64,000 bases of DNA from Solimonas variicoloris DSM 15731 (lineage in GTDB: Bacteria; Pseudomonadota; Gammaproteobacteria; Nevskiales; Nevskiaceae). The position numbers and the translations under genes were made by a program. Below the pieces are notes generated by a model, which made no database searches, was not told the origin of the DNA, and saw only the letters and a list, made by a program, of their open reading frames with translations. Location: contig NZ_KB907941.1 of assembly GCF_000382285.1 (NCBI RefSeq), forward strand, positions 1 to 64,000, given 5' to 3'. Below, piece by piece: positions 8,193 through 17,228 of this stretch; within the stretch, counting starts at the first letter, position 1, and each line of letters begins with the position of its first letter.

Positions 8193-8221
8193 TTGAATTA
8201 CTGACACTGCGTCAGTAAAGT
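8193..8221 (+). promoter_or_regulatory. Promoter of the tetR-RND operon with embedded operator
   Basis: TTGAAT (8193-8198) and TAAAGT (8216-8221) are 17 bases apart and fit a sigma70 promoter. The perfect inverted repeat TTACTGAC-ACTGC-GTCAGTAA (8198-8218) covers the spacer and both box edges. A TetR dimer bound there would block polymerase, which points to autorepression of the operon by the TetR protein that starts at 8249. Confidence 0.75.
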
Positions 8222-8248
8222 CGGGCACAGAATCTGGGAGGAGAACCC

Positions 8249-8938
8249 GTGAGCCGCGCCCGAACCGCGAGCCGCAGCCATAGCCGGCAGCGCCGCGACG
8301 ACGAGAAGGAATTGCGCCGCGAAGCGATCATCGATGCCGCCGAGGCGGTCTTCGCGCGCGCAGGTTTCGAGACCGCGAAGATGGAGGACGTCGCGCGCCG
8401 CGCGCGCATCTCGCGGGCGCTCGTCTACCTGTACTTCAAGAACAAGGCCGAGCTGCAGCTGGCCGTCTGCCGGCGCGCGCTTAACATCCTGCGCGAGCGG
8501 CTCGTCGCCGCCGCGGCGGCGGCACCGAGCGGCTATGCGCAGATCGGCGCGATCGGCCGCGCCTACATCGCCTTCGCCGACGAGTTCCCGCTGTACTTCG
8601 CGGCGCTGTCACGCTTCGAAGCGCACCGTCCGGAATCCGTGGCGCCGGGCTCGACCGAACGCGCCGTACTCGAAGCCGGCGTCGCCGTGCACGAAGTGAC
8701 GATCGCCGCACTCCGCCAAGGCATGCGCGATGGCACGATCCGCCGCATCGACAAGCCGATGCTGGTGGCGCTGACCCTGTGGGGTTTCACGCACGGCGCG
8801 ATCCAGATCGCGCAGACCAAGGCCGCCTTTCTCGAGGAAGTGGGCCTGTCGGCCGACGAATTCCTCGGTCATGCGATCCGCTTCGGCACCGGTGGGCTGC
8901 AGCCCGCTGCCGCACCCGCCAAAGGCAAGCGCAAATGA
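8249..8938 (+). CDS. TetR/AcrR family regulator of the RND efflux operon
   Basis: The 229-residue protein starts with GTG behind a GGGAGGAG ribosome site. The N-terminal helix-turn-helix is typical of TetR: LRREAIIDAAEAVFARAGFE, METVARRA-like MEDVARRARISRALVYLYFKNKAEL. The C-terminal ligand-binding domain is helical and not recognisable to a ligand. It overlaps the outer-membrane factor gene by ATGA, so repressor and pump are co-transcribed. The operator at 8198-8218 probably makes the operon inducible by a pump substrate. Confidence 0.92.
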   Translation: MSRARTASRSHSRQRRDDEKELRREAIIDAAEAVFARAGFETAKMEDVARRARISRALVYLYFKNKAELQLAVCRRALNILRERLVAAAAAAPSGYAQIGAIGRAYIAFADEFPLYFAALSRFEAHRPESVAPGSTERAVLEAGVAVHEVTIAALRQGMRDGTIRRIDKPMLVALTLWGFTHGAIQIAQTKAAFLEEVGLSADEFLGHAIRFGTGGLQPAAAPAKGKRK

Positions 8939-10323
8939 GCATGGCGATCACCAGACGGGCGTGGCTCGTCGCCGCACTGCTGGCGCTGCCGGCCGGTCTT
9001 GCCGCCGCCGGCGATGAGAACCTGCAGGCCTATCTCGACGAGGCACTCGCCGCCAACCCGGTGCTGGCGGCGCGCGGCGAGGACGTGCGCGCCAGCGACT
9101 ACGCGCTCGACGACGCCCGCGCCCAGCAGTATCCGCAGCTCAGCTTCAACGCCCGCTACACGCAGGCGCACGGCGGACGCACGATCGACCTGCCGGTCGG
9201 TGACCTGCTGAATCCGGTCTACGACACGCTCAACCAGATGCTCGTGCAGCAGGGCCAGCCGGCGCAGTTCCCGAACATCAACAACCAGCGCATCCGCTTC
9301 CTGCGCGAGCACGAGCAGGAAACCAAGCTGTCCCTGAGCGCGCCGCTGTTCACGCCCGAATTGTGGGCCAACGTCGACGCCAAGCGCGCGCTGGCCGGCG
9401 CCAGCCGCGCCGAACGCGAGGCGTACGCGCGCAGTCTCGTGCGCGAGCTCAAGCGCGCCTACTACGGCGCCGTCCAGGCCGAGGCCGCGGCCGGCATCCT
9501 CGAAGCGAGCGAACGCCTGCTCGCCGAAGACGTGCGGGTCTCGCAGTCGCTGACCGATGCCGGCAAGGCGACGCGCGATCGCGTGCTGCGCGCCGAAGCC
9601 GAGCGCCTCGCCGCCGTGCAGCGCCTCGATGAAGCGCGCGCCCAGGCCAAGCAGGCACGCCGGCTCGTCAATCTGCTGCGCGCGCAGCCGGACGATGCGC
9701 CGCTGACGCTGCCGGCGCCGGACTCCCTGCATCTGCCGCCGGCCGCGGCGCCTGCCGCGCAGACACGCCCCGAACTGCGCCAGCTCGACCGCACACTGAA
9801 CGCCGCCGAAGCCGGCGAGCGCGCCGCGCGCGCCGCACAGTGGCCGACGCTCGGCCTGGCTGCCGACTACGGCATCCAGGGCGAGGACTATCGCAGCGAC
9901 AGCGAATCGGACTTCGATACCGTCTCGCTGGTCTTGCGCTGGAATCTCTGGGATTCCGGCAGCCGCCGCGCGCAGCGCGGCCAGGCCGCTGCGCAAAGCG
10001 CCAGCCTGCGCGCCGAGCGCGACGATCTGGTCCGTCGCCTGCGGCTGGCGCGCCTCGCCGCCGAGGACAATCTGGCCACGGCGCTGCGCGCAGTCGACAG
10101 CGGCACCGCGCGCCTCACCGCCGCCGAGGAAAGCTTCCGCATCGCCGAACGCAAGCGCGCCGCGGCGGCGCTGTCGCAGATCGAGTTCCTCGACGCCGAG
10201 CGCGCGCTGCGCGAGGCCCGGCTGGGGCTGGCGATCGCGCGCTGCGGCGCGCTCGATCGCGGCGCCGAGCTGGAGCTGGCGAGCGCGAGCTATCCCCTTC
10301 CCGACTCTCTCGTGGCGCCCTGA
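8935..10323 (+). CDS. TolC-like outer-membrane efflux protein
   Basis: This 462-residue protein is the outer-membrane channel of the RND system. A signal peptide (MAITRRAWLVAALLALPAGL, then AAAG) is followed by two repeats of the OEP family with long coiled-coil regions rich in Ala, Arg and Glu. Recognisable parts are LDEALAANPVLAARGEDV at the start, a central AQYPQLSF-type strand and, in repeat two, QWPTLGLAADYGIQG and LRWNLWDSGSRRAQ. The start ATG lies within the tetR stop (ATGA). It is followed three bases later by the adaptor gene. Confidence 0.9.
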   Translation: MSMAITRRAWLVAALLALPAGLAAAGDENLQAYLDEALAANPVLAARGEDVRASDYALDDARAQQYPQLSFNARYTQAHGGRTIDLPVGDLLNPVYDTLNQMLVQQGQPAQFPNINNQRIRFLREHEQETKLSLSAPLFTPELWANVDAKRALAGASRAEREAYARSLVRELKRAYYGAVQAEAAAGILEASERLLAEDVRVSQSLTDAGKATRDRVLRAEAERLAAVQRLDEARAQAKQARRLVNLLRAQPDDAPLTLPAPDSLHLPPAAAPAAQTRPELRQLDRTLNAAEAGERAARAAQWPTLGLAADYGIQGEDYRSDSESDFDTVSLVLRWNLWDSGSRRAQRGQAAAQSASLRAERDDLVRRLRLARLAAEDNLATALRAVDSGTARLTAAEESFRIAERKRAAAALSQIEFLDAERALREARLGLAIARCGALDRGAELELASASYPLPDSLVAP

Positions 10324-10326
10324 CCG

Positions 10327-11391
10327 ATGAACGACTTCCACGCCTGCATCCGTCGTGCGCCCTGGCTCCTCGGTGGTGCGTTCCTGCTCAGCGCCTGCGG
10401 TCCGGGCCAGGCTCCGGAACCGGCGGCGGCGGCGCCGCGCGCGGTGCGCGCGGCGCTGGTCGCAAGCGGTCCGGCCGAAGCACCTATCATCGCCAGCGGC
10501 GTGCTCGCCTCGCGCGACGAGGCGCGGCTCGCGTTCAAGTCCGGCGGCGTCGTGCGCCGTATCGCGGTGCGCGCCGGCGACAGCGTGCGCAAGGGCGAGG
10601 TGCTCGCCGAGATCGAGACCACCGAGATCGGCGCCGGCGTCGCCCAGGCGCGCGCCGCCCACGACAAGGCGCGGCGCGATCTCGAACGCGGCCGCCAGCT
10701 CTACGCCGACGACGTCATCACCCGCGAGCAGCTCGACGATCTCGGCACCGCCGAGACGGTCGCGCGCGCGCAGCTCGACGCGGCGCAATACAACCTCGGC
10801 CACGCCCAGATCGTGGCGCCGGCCGACGGCGTCGTGCTGCGCCGCTACGTCGAGCCGCGCGAAACGGTTGCCGCCGGCCAGCCGATCGTCGAGATCGGCC
10901 AGACCGGCTCCGGCCACGTGCTCAAACTCGGGCTCGCCGACCGCGATGTGGTGCGCGTGATGCTCGGCGACCGCGCCGATGTCGAGTTCGACGCCTATCC
11001 GGCGCAGCGCTTCGCGGCGCGCGTGGTCGAGATCAGCCGCGCCGCCGACCCGCGCAGCGGCACCTTCCCGATCGAGATCGAACTCGACGCCGCCGCGATT
11101 GCGGCCGGGATGCGCCTGCCGAGCGGCCTGGTCGGCCGCGCCACGATCACCGCGCGCGGCGCCGGCGCGACGCGCAGCTACGTGCCGCTCGCCGCGCTGG
11201 TCGAAGGCGACCAGCACGCGACCACGATCTTCACCCTCGACGGCCAGGTCGCGCATCGGCGCAAGGTGGCCATCGCCTTCGTCGCCGGCGAGCAGGCCGC
11301 GCTCGAACAGCCGCTGCCCGAAGGCACGCGTCTGATCACCGACGGCGCCAGCTATCTGGTCGACGGCGAGACCGTGCGCGTCGTCGACTGA
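10327..11391 (+). CDS. RND efflux periplasmic adaptor lipoprotein
   Basis: This 354-residue membrane fusion protein links the inner-membrane pump to the TolC-like channel. It begins with a lipoprotein signal whose lipobox is LLSAC, so it is likely anchored to the inner membrane by a lipidated Cys. The lipoyl/barrel-sandwich halves are visible as GGVVRRIAVRAGDSVRKGE and LGHAQIVAPADGVVLRRYV, separated by a short alpha-hairpin. The beta-barrel and membrane-proximal regions follow. It sits between the outer-membrane factor and pump genes, with tiny spacers. Confidence 0.92.
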   Translation: MNDFHACIRRAPWLLGGAFLLSACGPGQAPEPAAAAPRAVRAALVASGPAEAPIIASGVLASRDEARLAFKSGGVVRRIAVRAGDSVRKGEVLAEIETTEIGAGVAQARAAHDKARRDLERGRQLYADDVITREQLDDLGTAETVARAQLDAAQYNLGHAQIVAPADGVVLRRYVEPRETVAAGQPIVEIGQTGSGHVLKLGLADRDVVRVMLGDRADVEFDAYPAQRFAARVVEISRAADPRSGTFPIEIELDAAAIAAGMRLPSGLVGRATITARGAGATRSYVPLAALVEGDQHATTIFTLDGQVAHRRKVAIAFVAGEQAALEQPLPEGTRLITDGASYLVDGETVRVVD

Positions 11392-11400
11392 GCCGCCGCC

Positions 11401-14400
11401 ATGCGCATTTCCGAATTCGCGGTCCGCAACGTCCCGTTCATGCTGGTCGCGTCGCTGCTGCTGACGGCGCTCGGCATTTCGGCGTGGACGAAGATCTCGC
11501 GCACCGAAGATCCACATTTCCCGATCTCGGCGTTCTCGATCGTCGTGCTCTATCCGGGCGCCGATCCCCAGGAAGTGGAGCGTCAGGTCGCCGAACCGAT
11601 CGAGGACGCGATCCACACGCTCGACGATGTCAAGGAGATCGTCAGCACCGCCGACGACAGCCTCGGCATCGTGCGTGTCGAGTTCGAGGCCTACGTCGAT
11701 ACCGACAAGAAATACGACGAGCTGACGCGCGAGCTCGATGCCCTGTCGCGCAAGCTGCCGCCCGGCGTCGCCAGCGTCGAGATCAACAAGATCAATCCGG
11801 GCGACGTCAACATCGTGCAGTACGCGCTGGTCTCGGCCGATGCCTCGTACCGCACGCTCGAGGATGCCGCCGAGGACCTCAAGGACGCGCTCGAGCGCGT
11901 GCCGGGCGTCAACAAATCGGAGACCTGGGCCTACCCGCAGCGCGAGCTGCGCGTCGAACTCAATCTGGAACGCATGGCCGAGCTGCGCCTGCAGCCGGCC
12001 CAGGTGCTCGGCGTGATCCAGGCCGACAACACCAACGTGCCGGGCGGCGCCGTCGAAGCCGGCCCGCGGCGCTTCAACATCAAGACCAGCGGCGCCTTCC
12101 ACAGCCTGCAGCAGATCCGCGATGCGGTCGTCACCGGCAACGGCGCGCATGCGATCCGCGTCGCCGACATTGCCGACGTGCGCTGGGACGCCGGCCCGTA
12201 CGACTACGTCGCCCGCTTCGACGGCCGCCGCGCGGTGTTCGTGACCGCCAACCAGAAGAGCGGCCGCAACATCTTCGAAACCAAGCAGGCGATCGACGCC
12301 GCGGTCGCGGACTACGCGAAGACGCTGCCGGCCGGCGTCACGCTCGAACTCGGCTTCGACCAGTCGCGCAACGTCAGGACCCGCCTCGACCGGCTCGGCC
12401 ACGACTTCATGCTGGCGATCGTGCTGGTCGCGGTGACGCTGCTGCCGCTCGGCCTGCGCGCCGCCGGCATCGTCATGGTGTCGCTGCCGCTGTCGCTGCT
12501 GAGCGGCCTTGCGGCGCTGTACTTCGCCGGCTTTTCGCTCAACCAGCTGTCGATCGCCGGCTTCGTGATCGCCCTCGGCCTGCTGGTCGACGATTCGATC
12601 GTCGTCACCGAGAACATCGCGCGCTTCCTGCGCATGGGCCATTCGCCGGACGAAGCGGCGATCCGCGCGACCCGGCAGATCGCGCTCGCCGTGCTCGGCT
12701 GCACGGCGACGCTGCTGTTCGCGTTCGTGCCGCTGCTGGCGCTGCCCGGCAACCCCGGCAAGTTCATCCGCTCGATGCCGCTCGCCGTGGTGCTCACCGT
12801 CAGCGCCTCGCTGCTCGTGTCGCTGACGGTGATCCCCTTTCTCGCCTCGCGCGTGCTGCCGCGCGACGGCGGCGAGGAAGGCAATGCCCTCCTGCACGGG
12901 CTGATGTACCTGATCCGCCGCATCTACTCGCCGTGGCTGCGCCGCGCGCTGGCGCATCCGCGCCTGACGGTGCTGCTGTCGGCGCTCGCCTTCGCGCTGA
13001 GTTTCGCGCTGGTGCCGCTGATGGGCCTGTCGCTGTTCCCCAAAGCCGATACGCCGCAGTTCCTGATCACGATCACGACGCCGAACGGCAGCAGCCAGAC
13101 GCGCACCGGCGAAGCGCTCAGCGCTGTCGAGGCGATCCTGCACGCGCATCCCGAGATCAACCACACGCTGTCGAATCTCGGCCACGGCAACCCGCGCATC
13201 TACTACAACGTGTTCCCGCACGAGAACGCCGCGAACTACGCCGAAGTCTTCGTCCAGCTGCAGCGCTACGACCCGCAGACGACCCCGGCGCTGCTCGACA
13301 CCTTGCGCCGTGAGTTCGACGCACTGCCGGGCACCGAAATCGTCGTCAAGGAATTCGAGAACGGCCCGCCGATCGAGGCCCCGATCGCGCTGCGCGTCAT
13401 CGGTCCGGACCTCGACCGCCTGCGCGAGCTGGCTGCCGAGGTCGAAACCCTGATGCGGGCGACGCCCGGCGTGCGCAACATCAGCAATCCGCTGCGCCGC
13501 GCGCGCGTCGATCTGCAGCTCGACGTCGATACCGCCAAGGCCGGCCTGCTCGGCGTGCCGGTGCTCGATCTCGACCGCGCCGTGCGTCTGGCCGTCGCCG
13601 GACTGTCGGCCGGCGACTTCCACGAGCCGGACGGCGACAAGTATCCGATCGTGCTGCGCGCACCGATGCGCGAGCGGCCGACGCTGGCGACCCTCGAAGG
13701 CATACACGTCGCCACCGCCGCCGGCGTGCAGGTACCGCTCGCGGAGCTGGCGACGCTCAAGCTCAGCGAATCCTCGCCGCGCATCTATCGGCGCAACCGC
13801 GAACGCGCGGTGTCGATCTCCGCGTATACCGAGAACGGCTACAACACCGAGTCGCTGACGCAGCAACTGCTCGCCGGCCTTGCGAAGATGGACCTGCCGC
13901 CGGGCTACCGCTACGAGGCCGGCGGCGAACTCGAAGGCCGCAAGGACAGCTTCGCCGGCTTCGGCACCGCAATCATCGTCGCGATCGCCGGCATCATGGC
14001 CGTGCTGGTGCTCGAGTTCGGCAGCTTCAAGAGCACGCTGATCGTCGCCGGCGTGATTCCGCTCGGCGTCACCGGCGGCATCGTCATGCTGTTCGTCTGC
14101 GGCTACACGCTGAGCTTCACGGCAATGATCGGCTTCATCGCCCTGATCGGCATCGAGATCAAGAACTCGATCCTGCTCGTCGACTTCACCAATCAGCTGC
14201 GCGAGCAGGGCAAGCCGCTCGACGAGGCGATCGCCGAGGCCGGCGAGATCCGCTTCCTGCCGATCCTGCTGACCTCGGTGACGGCGATCGGCGGCATGCT
14301 GCCGCTGGCGCTGCAGGACTCGCCCCTGTATTCGCCGATGGCGCTGGTCATCATCGGCGGCCTGATCAGCTCGACGCTGATCGGCCGCCTGGTCACGCCG

Positions 14401-14523
14401 GTGATGTACAAGCTGCTGCCGCCGGAACTGCGCACGCAGCCGGCAACGGTCGGCGCGCTTAGGCGCCGACCGCACGGCGCTCGTACCAGCGCCGCGAGCG
14501 GCGCACGATCGCGACCACGCTGA
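11401..14523 (+). CDS. RND efflux inner-membrane pump (AcrB/MexB superfamily)
   Basis: The 1040-residue protein shows the RND plan: a first membrane helix (NVPFMLVASLLLTALGISA), a large periplasmic porter loop, TM2-6 with the conserved Asp pair in LGLLVDDSIVVTENIAR, a second periplasmic loop and TM8-12 (MIGFIALIGIEIKNSILLVDF). The short-loop style and NPGDVNIVQYAL-type sequence place it among the less characterised HAE1-like pumps rather than close to AcrB. The substrate is unknown. Its last 21 codons (from about 14459) run antisense into the acr3 gene, so the C-terminal tail RRRPHGARTSAAS may be a recent extension. Confidence 0.92.
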   Translation: MRISEFAVRNVPFMLVASLLLTALGISAWTKISRTEDPHFPISAFSIVVLYPGADPQEVERQVAEPIEDAIHTLDDVKEIVSTADDSLGIVRVEFEAYVDTDKKYDELTRELDALSRKLPPGVASVEINKINPGDVNIVQYALVSADASYRTLEDAAEDLKDALERVPGVNKSETWAYPQRELRVELNLERMAELRLQPAQVLGVIQADNTNVPGGAVEAGPRRFNIKTSGAFHSLQQIRDAVVTGNGAHAIRVADIADVRWDAGPYDYVARFDGRRAVFVTANQKSGRNIFETKQAIDAAVADYAKTLPAGVTLELGFDQSRNVRTRLDRLGHDFMLAIVLVAVTLLPLGLRAAGIVMVSLPLSLLSGLAALYFAGFSLNQLSIAGFVIALGLLVDDSIVVTENIARFLRMGHSPDEAAIRATRQIALAVLGCTATLLFAFVPLLALPGNPGKFIRSMPLAVVLTVSASLLVSLTVIPFLASRVLPRDGGEEGNALLHGLMYLIRRIYSPWLRRALAHPRLTVLLSALAFALSFALVPLMGLSLFPKADTPQFLITITTPNGSSQTRTGEALSAVEAILHAHPEINHTLSNLGHGNPRIYYNVFPHENAANYAEVFVQLQRYDPQTTPALLDTLRREFDALPGTEIVVKEFENGPPIEAPIALRVIGPDLDRLRELAAEVETLMRATPGVRNISNPLRRARVDLQLDVDTAKAGLLGVPVLDLDRAVRLAVAGLSAGDFHEPDGDKYPIVLRAPMRERPTLATLEGIHVATAAGVQVPLAELATLKLSESSPRIYRRNRERAVSISAYTENGYNTESLTQQLLAGLAKMDLPPGYRYEAGGELEGRKDSFAGFGTAIIVAIAGIMAVLVLEFGSFKSTLIVAGVIPLGVTGGIVMLFVCGYTLSFTAMIGFIALIGIEIKNSILLVDFTNQLREQGKPLDEAIAEAGEIRFLPILLTSVTAIGGMLPLALQDSPLYSPMALVIIGGLISSTLIGRLVTPVMYKLLPPELRTQPATVGALRRRPHGARTSAASGARSRPR

Positions 14524-15526
14524 GCATCACCGGCACCTCGACGAGCACGCCGACGACGGTCGCCAGCGCCGCGCCCGAGTTGAGCCCGAACAGGCTGATC
14601 GCCGCGGCCACGGCGAGTTCGAAGAAGTTGCTCGCGCCGATCAGCGCCGACGGCCCGGCGACGCAGTAATCCTCGCCGCTCAGGCGGTTCAGCCAGTAGG
14701 CCAGTCCGGCGTTGAAATAGACCTGCACGATGATCGGCACCGCGAGCAGGCCGATCACCAGCGGCTGCGCGAGCAGCCGCTCACCCTGAAAGCCGAACAG
14801 CAGGACCAGCGTCGCCAGCAGCGCGAACAGCGAGACCGGCTGCAGGCGCCGCTGCAGCGCCGCGAGCCAGCCGCCGCGCAGCGCGAGATGGCGCAGCGCC
14901 TGGGCGAGCGCGGTCGGCACGACGATGTAGATCAGCACCGACAGCGCCAGCGTGGCCCACGGCACGCTGATCGCCGAAAAGCCGAGCAGCAGACCGACGA
15001 TCGGCGCGAACGCGACGACCATGATCGCGTCGTTCAGCGCCACCTGGCTCAACGTGAAATGCGGCTCGCCTTCGCACAGATTGCTCCAGACGAAGACCAT
15101 CGCCGTGCATGGCGCAGCGGCGAGCAGGATCAGGCCGGCGATGTACGAGTGCAGCTGTTCGGCCGGCAGCCAGGCCGCGAACCAGTGACCGATGAACAGC
15201 GCACCGAGCAGCGCCATCGAGAACGGCTTGACCGCCCAGTTCACGAACAGCGTCACGCCGATGCCGCGCCAGTGCCGCGCCACGCCGCGCAGCGCGCCGA
15301 AGTCGATCTTCAGCAGCATCGGCACGATCATCAGCCAGACCAGCAGCGCCACCGGCAGATTGACCTTCGCCAGCTCGATGCCGCCGAGCGCGGCGAAGCC
15401 CTGCGGCCAGAAGTGGCCGGCGCCGATACCGGCCACCATGCACAGCAGCACCCACAGCGTCAGCCAGCGCTCGAAGAAGCCGATCCGCGGCGCGCGCGGC
15501 GCCGAGCGCATGGTCGCCGCGCTCAT
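14459..15526 (-). CDS. acr3: Arsenite efflux permease, ACR3 type
   Basis: The 355-residue, ten-helix bile-acid-sodium-symporter-like protein exports arsenite. Signature parts are FFERWLTLWVLLCMVAGIG, MIVPMLLKIDFGALR, NWAVKPFSMALLG, the conserved cysteine in LLAAAPCTAMVFVWSNL (the key thiolate of ACR3), ALNDAIMVVAFAPIV and PSALIGASNFFELAVA. The start ATG at 15526 overlaps the arsC stop (ATGA), making it the last gene of the ars operon. The longer in-frame extension to 15724 lies inside arsC and was rejected. It converges and overlaps by 65 bases with the RND pump gene. Confidence 0.95.
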   Translation of the reverse strand: MSAATMRSAPRAPRIGFFERWLTLWVLLCMVAGIGAGHFWPQGFAALGGIELAKVNLPVALLVWLMIVPMLLKIDFGALRGVARHWRGIGVTLFVNWAVKPFSMALLGALFIGHWFAAWLPAEQLHSYIAGLILLAAAPCTAMVFVWSNLCEGEPHFTLSQVALNDAIMVVAFAPIVGLLLGFSAISVPWATLALSVLIYIVVPTALAQALRHLALRGGWLAALQRRLQPVSLFALLATLVLLFGFQGERLLAQPLVIGLLAVPIIVQVYFNAGLAYWLNRLSGEDYCVAGPSALIGASNFFELAVAAAISLFGLNSGAALATVVGVLVEVPVMLSVVAIVRRSRRWYERRAVGA

Positions 15527-16449
15527 GAGCGGACGATCTCGCGCACGCGCTGCTGCAGCGTCATGCGATCCAGCGACTCGAGCGGCAGACTCGCGAACAG
15601 CTCGATGCGACGGCACAGCTCGCGCCAGGTTTCGGAGAACGCGCGGCGCCGGACCTCGTCGCTGCCGACGACAGCGGCCGGGTCCGGCATGCCCCAGTGC
15701 GCGGTCACCGGATGACCCGGCCACAGCGGGCAGGCTTCACCGGCGGCCTGATCGCAGACCGTGAAAACGAAATCCATCGCCGGAGCACCGGCCTGCGCGA
15801 ACTCGTCCCAGCTCTTGCTGCGCAGCGTATCGGTCGCAATGCCGATCTCGCGCAGCAGCACCAGCGAGTTCGGGTTGACCTCACCCTTCGGCTGGCTGCC
15901 GGCGCTGTAGCCGCGGAAACGCTCGCGACTCACCGGCAGCGAGTTGATCGCGGCTTCGGCCAGGATCGAGCGCGCCGAATTGCCGGTGCAGAGGAAGAGG
16001 ACGTTGTAGGGCGCGTGCGGCATGGTCTTGCTCATGAAGGTGGCGGAGGAAGGGCAAATGGCGGAGAACTGCGGCTGCGCCGCGATCGCCGCCGGCGCCG
16101 CGTCGCGCGGCAGGCGGCAATAGCCACGCGCCGCGAACAAAGGCTCGGCGCTGTTGGTCAGCAGGTACAGCGCCGACAGGCGGTGGCGGCGCGCCAGGGT
16201 CTCGGCGGCAGTGATCAGCGCCGCGCCGGCGCCTTCGGCGCGGCGCCGCGGATCGACCGCGAGCGAGCGCAGCAGGCCGACGTCGCCGACGATGTCGATA
16301 CCGACCGTGCCGAGCAGCTCGCCGGCTTCGCGCCAGACGAGAAAGTGCGCGCAGGAGGCCTGCCCCAGATCGTCGACCGGCAGACCGCAGGCCGCGAGCA
16401 GGCCGCGGATCGCGGCGCCGTCGTCGTGCGTGGCGGGTGCGATGTCCAT
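15523..16449 (-). CDS. ArsN2-ArsC fusion: GNAT acetyltransferase joined to thioredoxin-type arsenate reductase
   Basis: One 308-residue frame holds two arsenic proteins. Residues 1-141 are a GNAT domain of the ArsN2 type (LASCG-like start, LLRSLAVDPRRRAEGAGAAL for acetyl-CoA binding, LYLLTNSAEPLFAARGYCRL) ending in the family's FSAICPSSATFM. Residues 143-308 are a low-molecular-weight phosphatase-like arsenate reductase: CTGNSARS (Cys154 to Arg160) is the P-loop, and FVFTVCDQAAGEACPLWPG holds the thioredoxin-linked cysteines. No ribosome site precedes the internal ATGs (codons 139 and 143), so a true fusion is likely. The ArsC half reduces arsenate to arsenite for ACR3 export; the ArsN2 role is unsettled. 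It overlaps arsH by ATGA. Confidence 0.9.
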   Translation of the reverse strand: MDIAPATHDDGAAIRGLLAACGLPVDDLGQASCAHFLVWREAGELLGTVGIDIVGDVGLLRSLAVDPRRRAEGAGAALITAAETLARRHRLSALYLLTNSAEPLFAARGYCRLPRDAAPAAIAAQPQFSAICPSSATFMSKTMPHAPYNVLFLCTGNSARSILAEAAINSLPVSRERFRGYSAGSQPKGEVNPNSLVLLREIGIATDTLRSKSWDEFAQAGAPAMDFVFTVCDQAAGEACPLWPGHPVTAHWGMPDPAAVVGSDEVRRRAFSETWRELCRRIELFASLPLESLDRMTLQQRVREIVRS

Positions 16450-17228
16450 CAGCAGCAGCCGCTGCGGGCGCAGGGCGCGGATGCCGGGGCCACGGCGATC
16501 GCGGCGAGATCACGGGCGCGGTCGGTGACCGGCGTGCCCGCTTCCTTGCGCTCCGAATAGCGATCGGTCAGCGCCGCGACCTGCGGCCGCAGCAGGACCG
16601 TGAAGCGCATCAGCTCTTCGACGACGTCGACCAGGCGCTCGTAGTACGAGGACGGCCGCATGCGGCCTTCGGCGTCGAACTCGTCGAAAGCCTTGGCGAC
16701 GCTCGACTGGTTCGGGATCGTGAACATGCGCATCCAGCGGCCGAGCAGGCGCAGCGTGTTGACCGCATTGAACGACTGCGAGCCACCGCTGACCTGCATC
16801 ACCGCGAGCGTCCGGCCCTGCGTCGGACGCAGGCCGCCGCTGTTCAGCGGCAGGTGGTCGATCTGCGCCTTCATCACCGCGCTGATCTGGCCATGCCGCT
16901 CCGGGCTGCACCAGATCTGCCCTTCGGACCACAGCGAGAGTTCGCGCAGCTCGCGCACCGCCGGGTGATCATCGCGCGGCACCTGATCGGGCAAGGGCAG
17001 CTCGCGCGGATCGAAGATCCGGGCCTCGCCGCCGAAGTAGCGCACGAGGCGCGCCGCTTCCTCGACGAGCAGGCGCGAGTACGAGCGCTCGCGCAACGAA
17101 CCGTACAGCAGCAGGATGCGCGGCGGATGACCGAGCGGGTCCGGCAGGCCGGCCGCCGGGCGCCGCTGCGCGTAGCGGGTGTCGAGCGCCGGCAGGCGCT
17201 CGGGATCGGGCAGTTCGCGCAAGCTCAT
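16449..17228 (-). CDS. arsH: Arsenical resistance protein ArsH, NADPH-dependent FMN oxidoreductase
   Basis: The 259-residue flavoprotein matches Ars[19 protein letters not shown] binds the FMN phosphate, followed by [33 protein letters not shown] and [30 protein letters not shown]. In other bacteria ArsH oxidises trivalent organoarsenicals to less toxic pentavalent forms. The start at 17228 overlaps the arsR stop; the longer frame upstream lies inside arsR. It is the second gene of the ars operon and ends with a Cys-Cys pair whose role is unknown. Confidence 0.94.
   Translation of the reverse strand: MSLRELPDPERLPALDTRYAQRRPAAGLPDPLGHPPRILLLYGSLRERSYSRLLVEEAARLVRYFGGEARIFDPRELPLPDQVPRDDHPAVRELRELSLWSEGQIWCSPERHGQISAVMKAQIDHLPLNSGGLRPTQGRTLAVMQVSGGSQSFNAVNTLRLLGRWMRMFTIPNQSSVAKAFDEFDAEGRMRPSSYYERLVDVVEELMRFTVLLRPQVAALTDRYSERKEAGTPVTDRARDLAAIAVAPASAPCARSGCC

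Noticed and set aside
9840-13313. An 1157-residue Arg-rich frame on the plus strand
   Set aside because: It is out of frame with the outer-membrane factor, adaptor and pump genes, all of which are supported by family motifs.
8869-14475. An 1868-residue open frame on the minus strand
   Set aside because: It is the GC-rich mirror of the TolC-adaptor-pump genes, which have clear families. The translation is low-complexity Arg/Ala/Asp with no domain.
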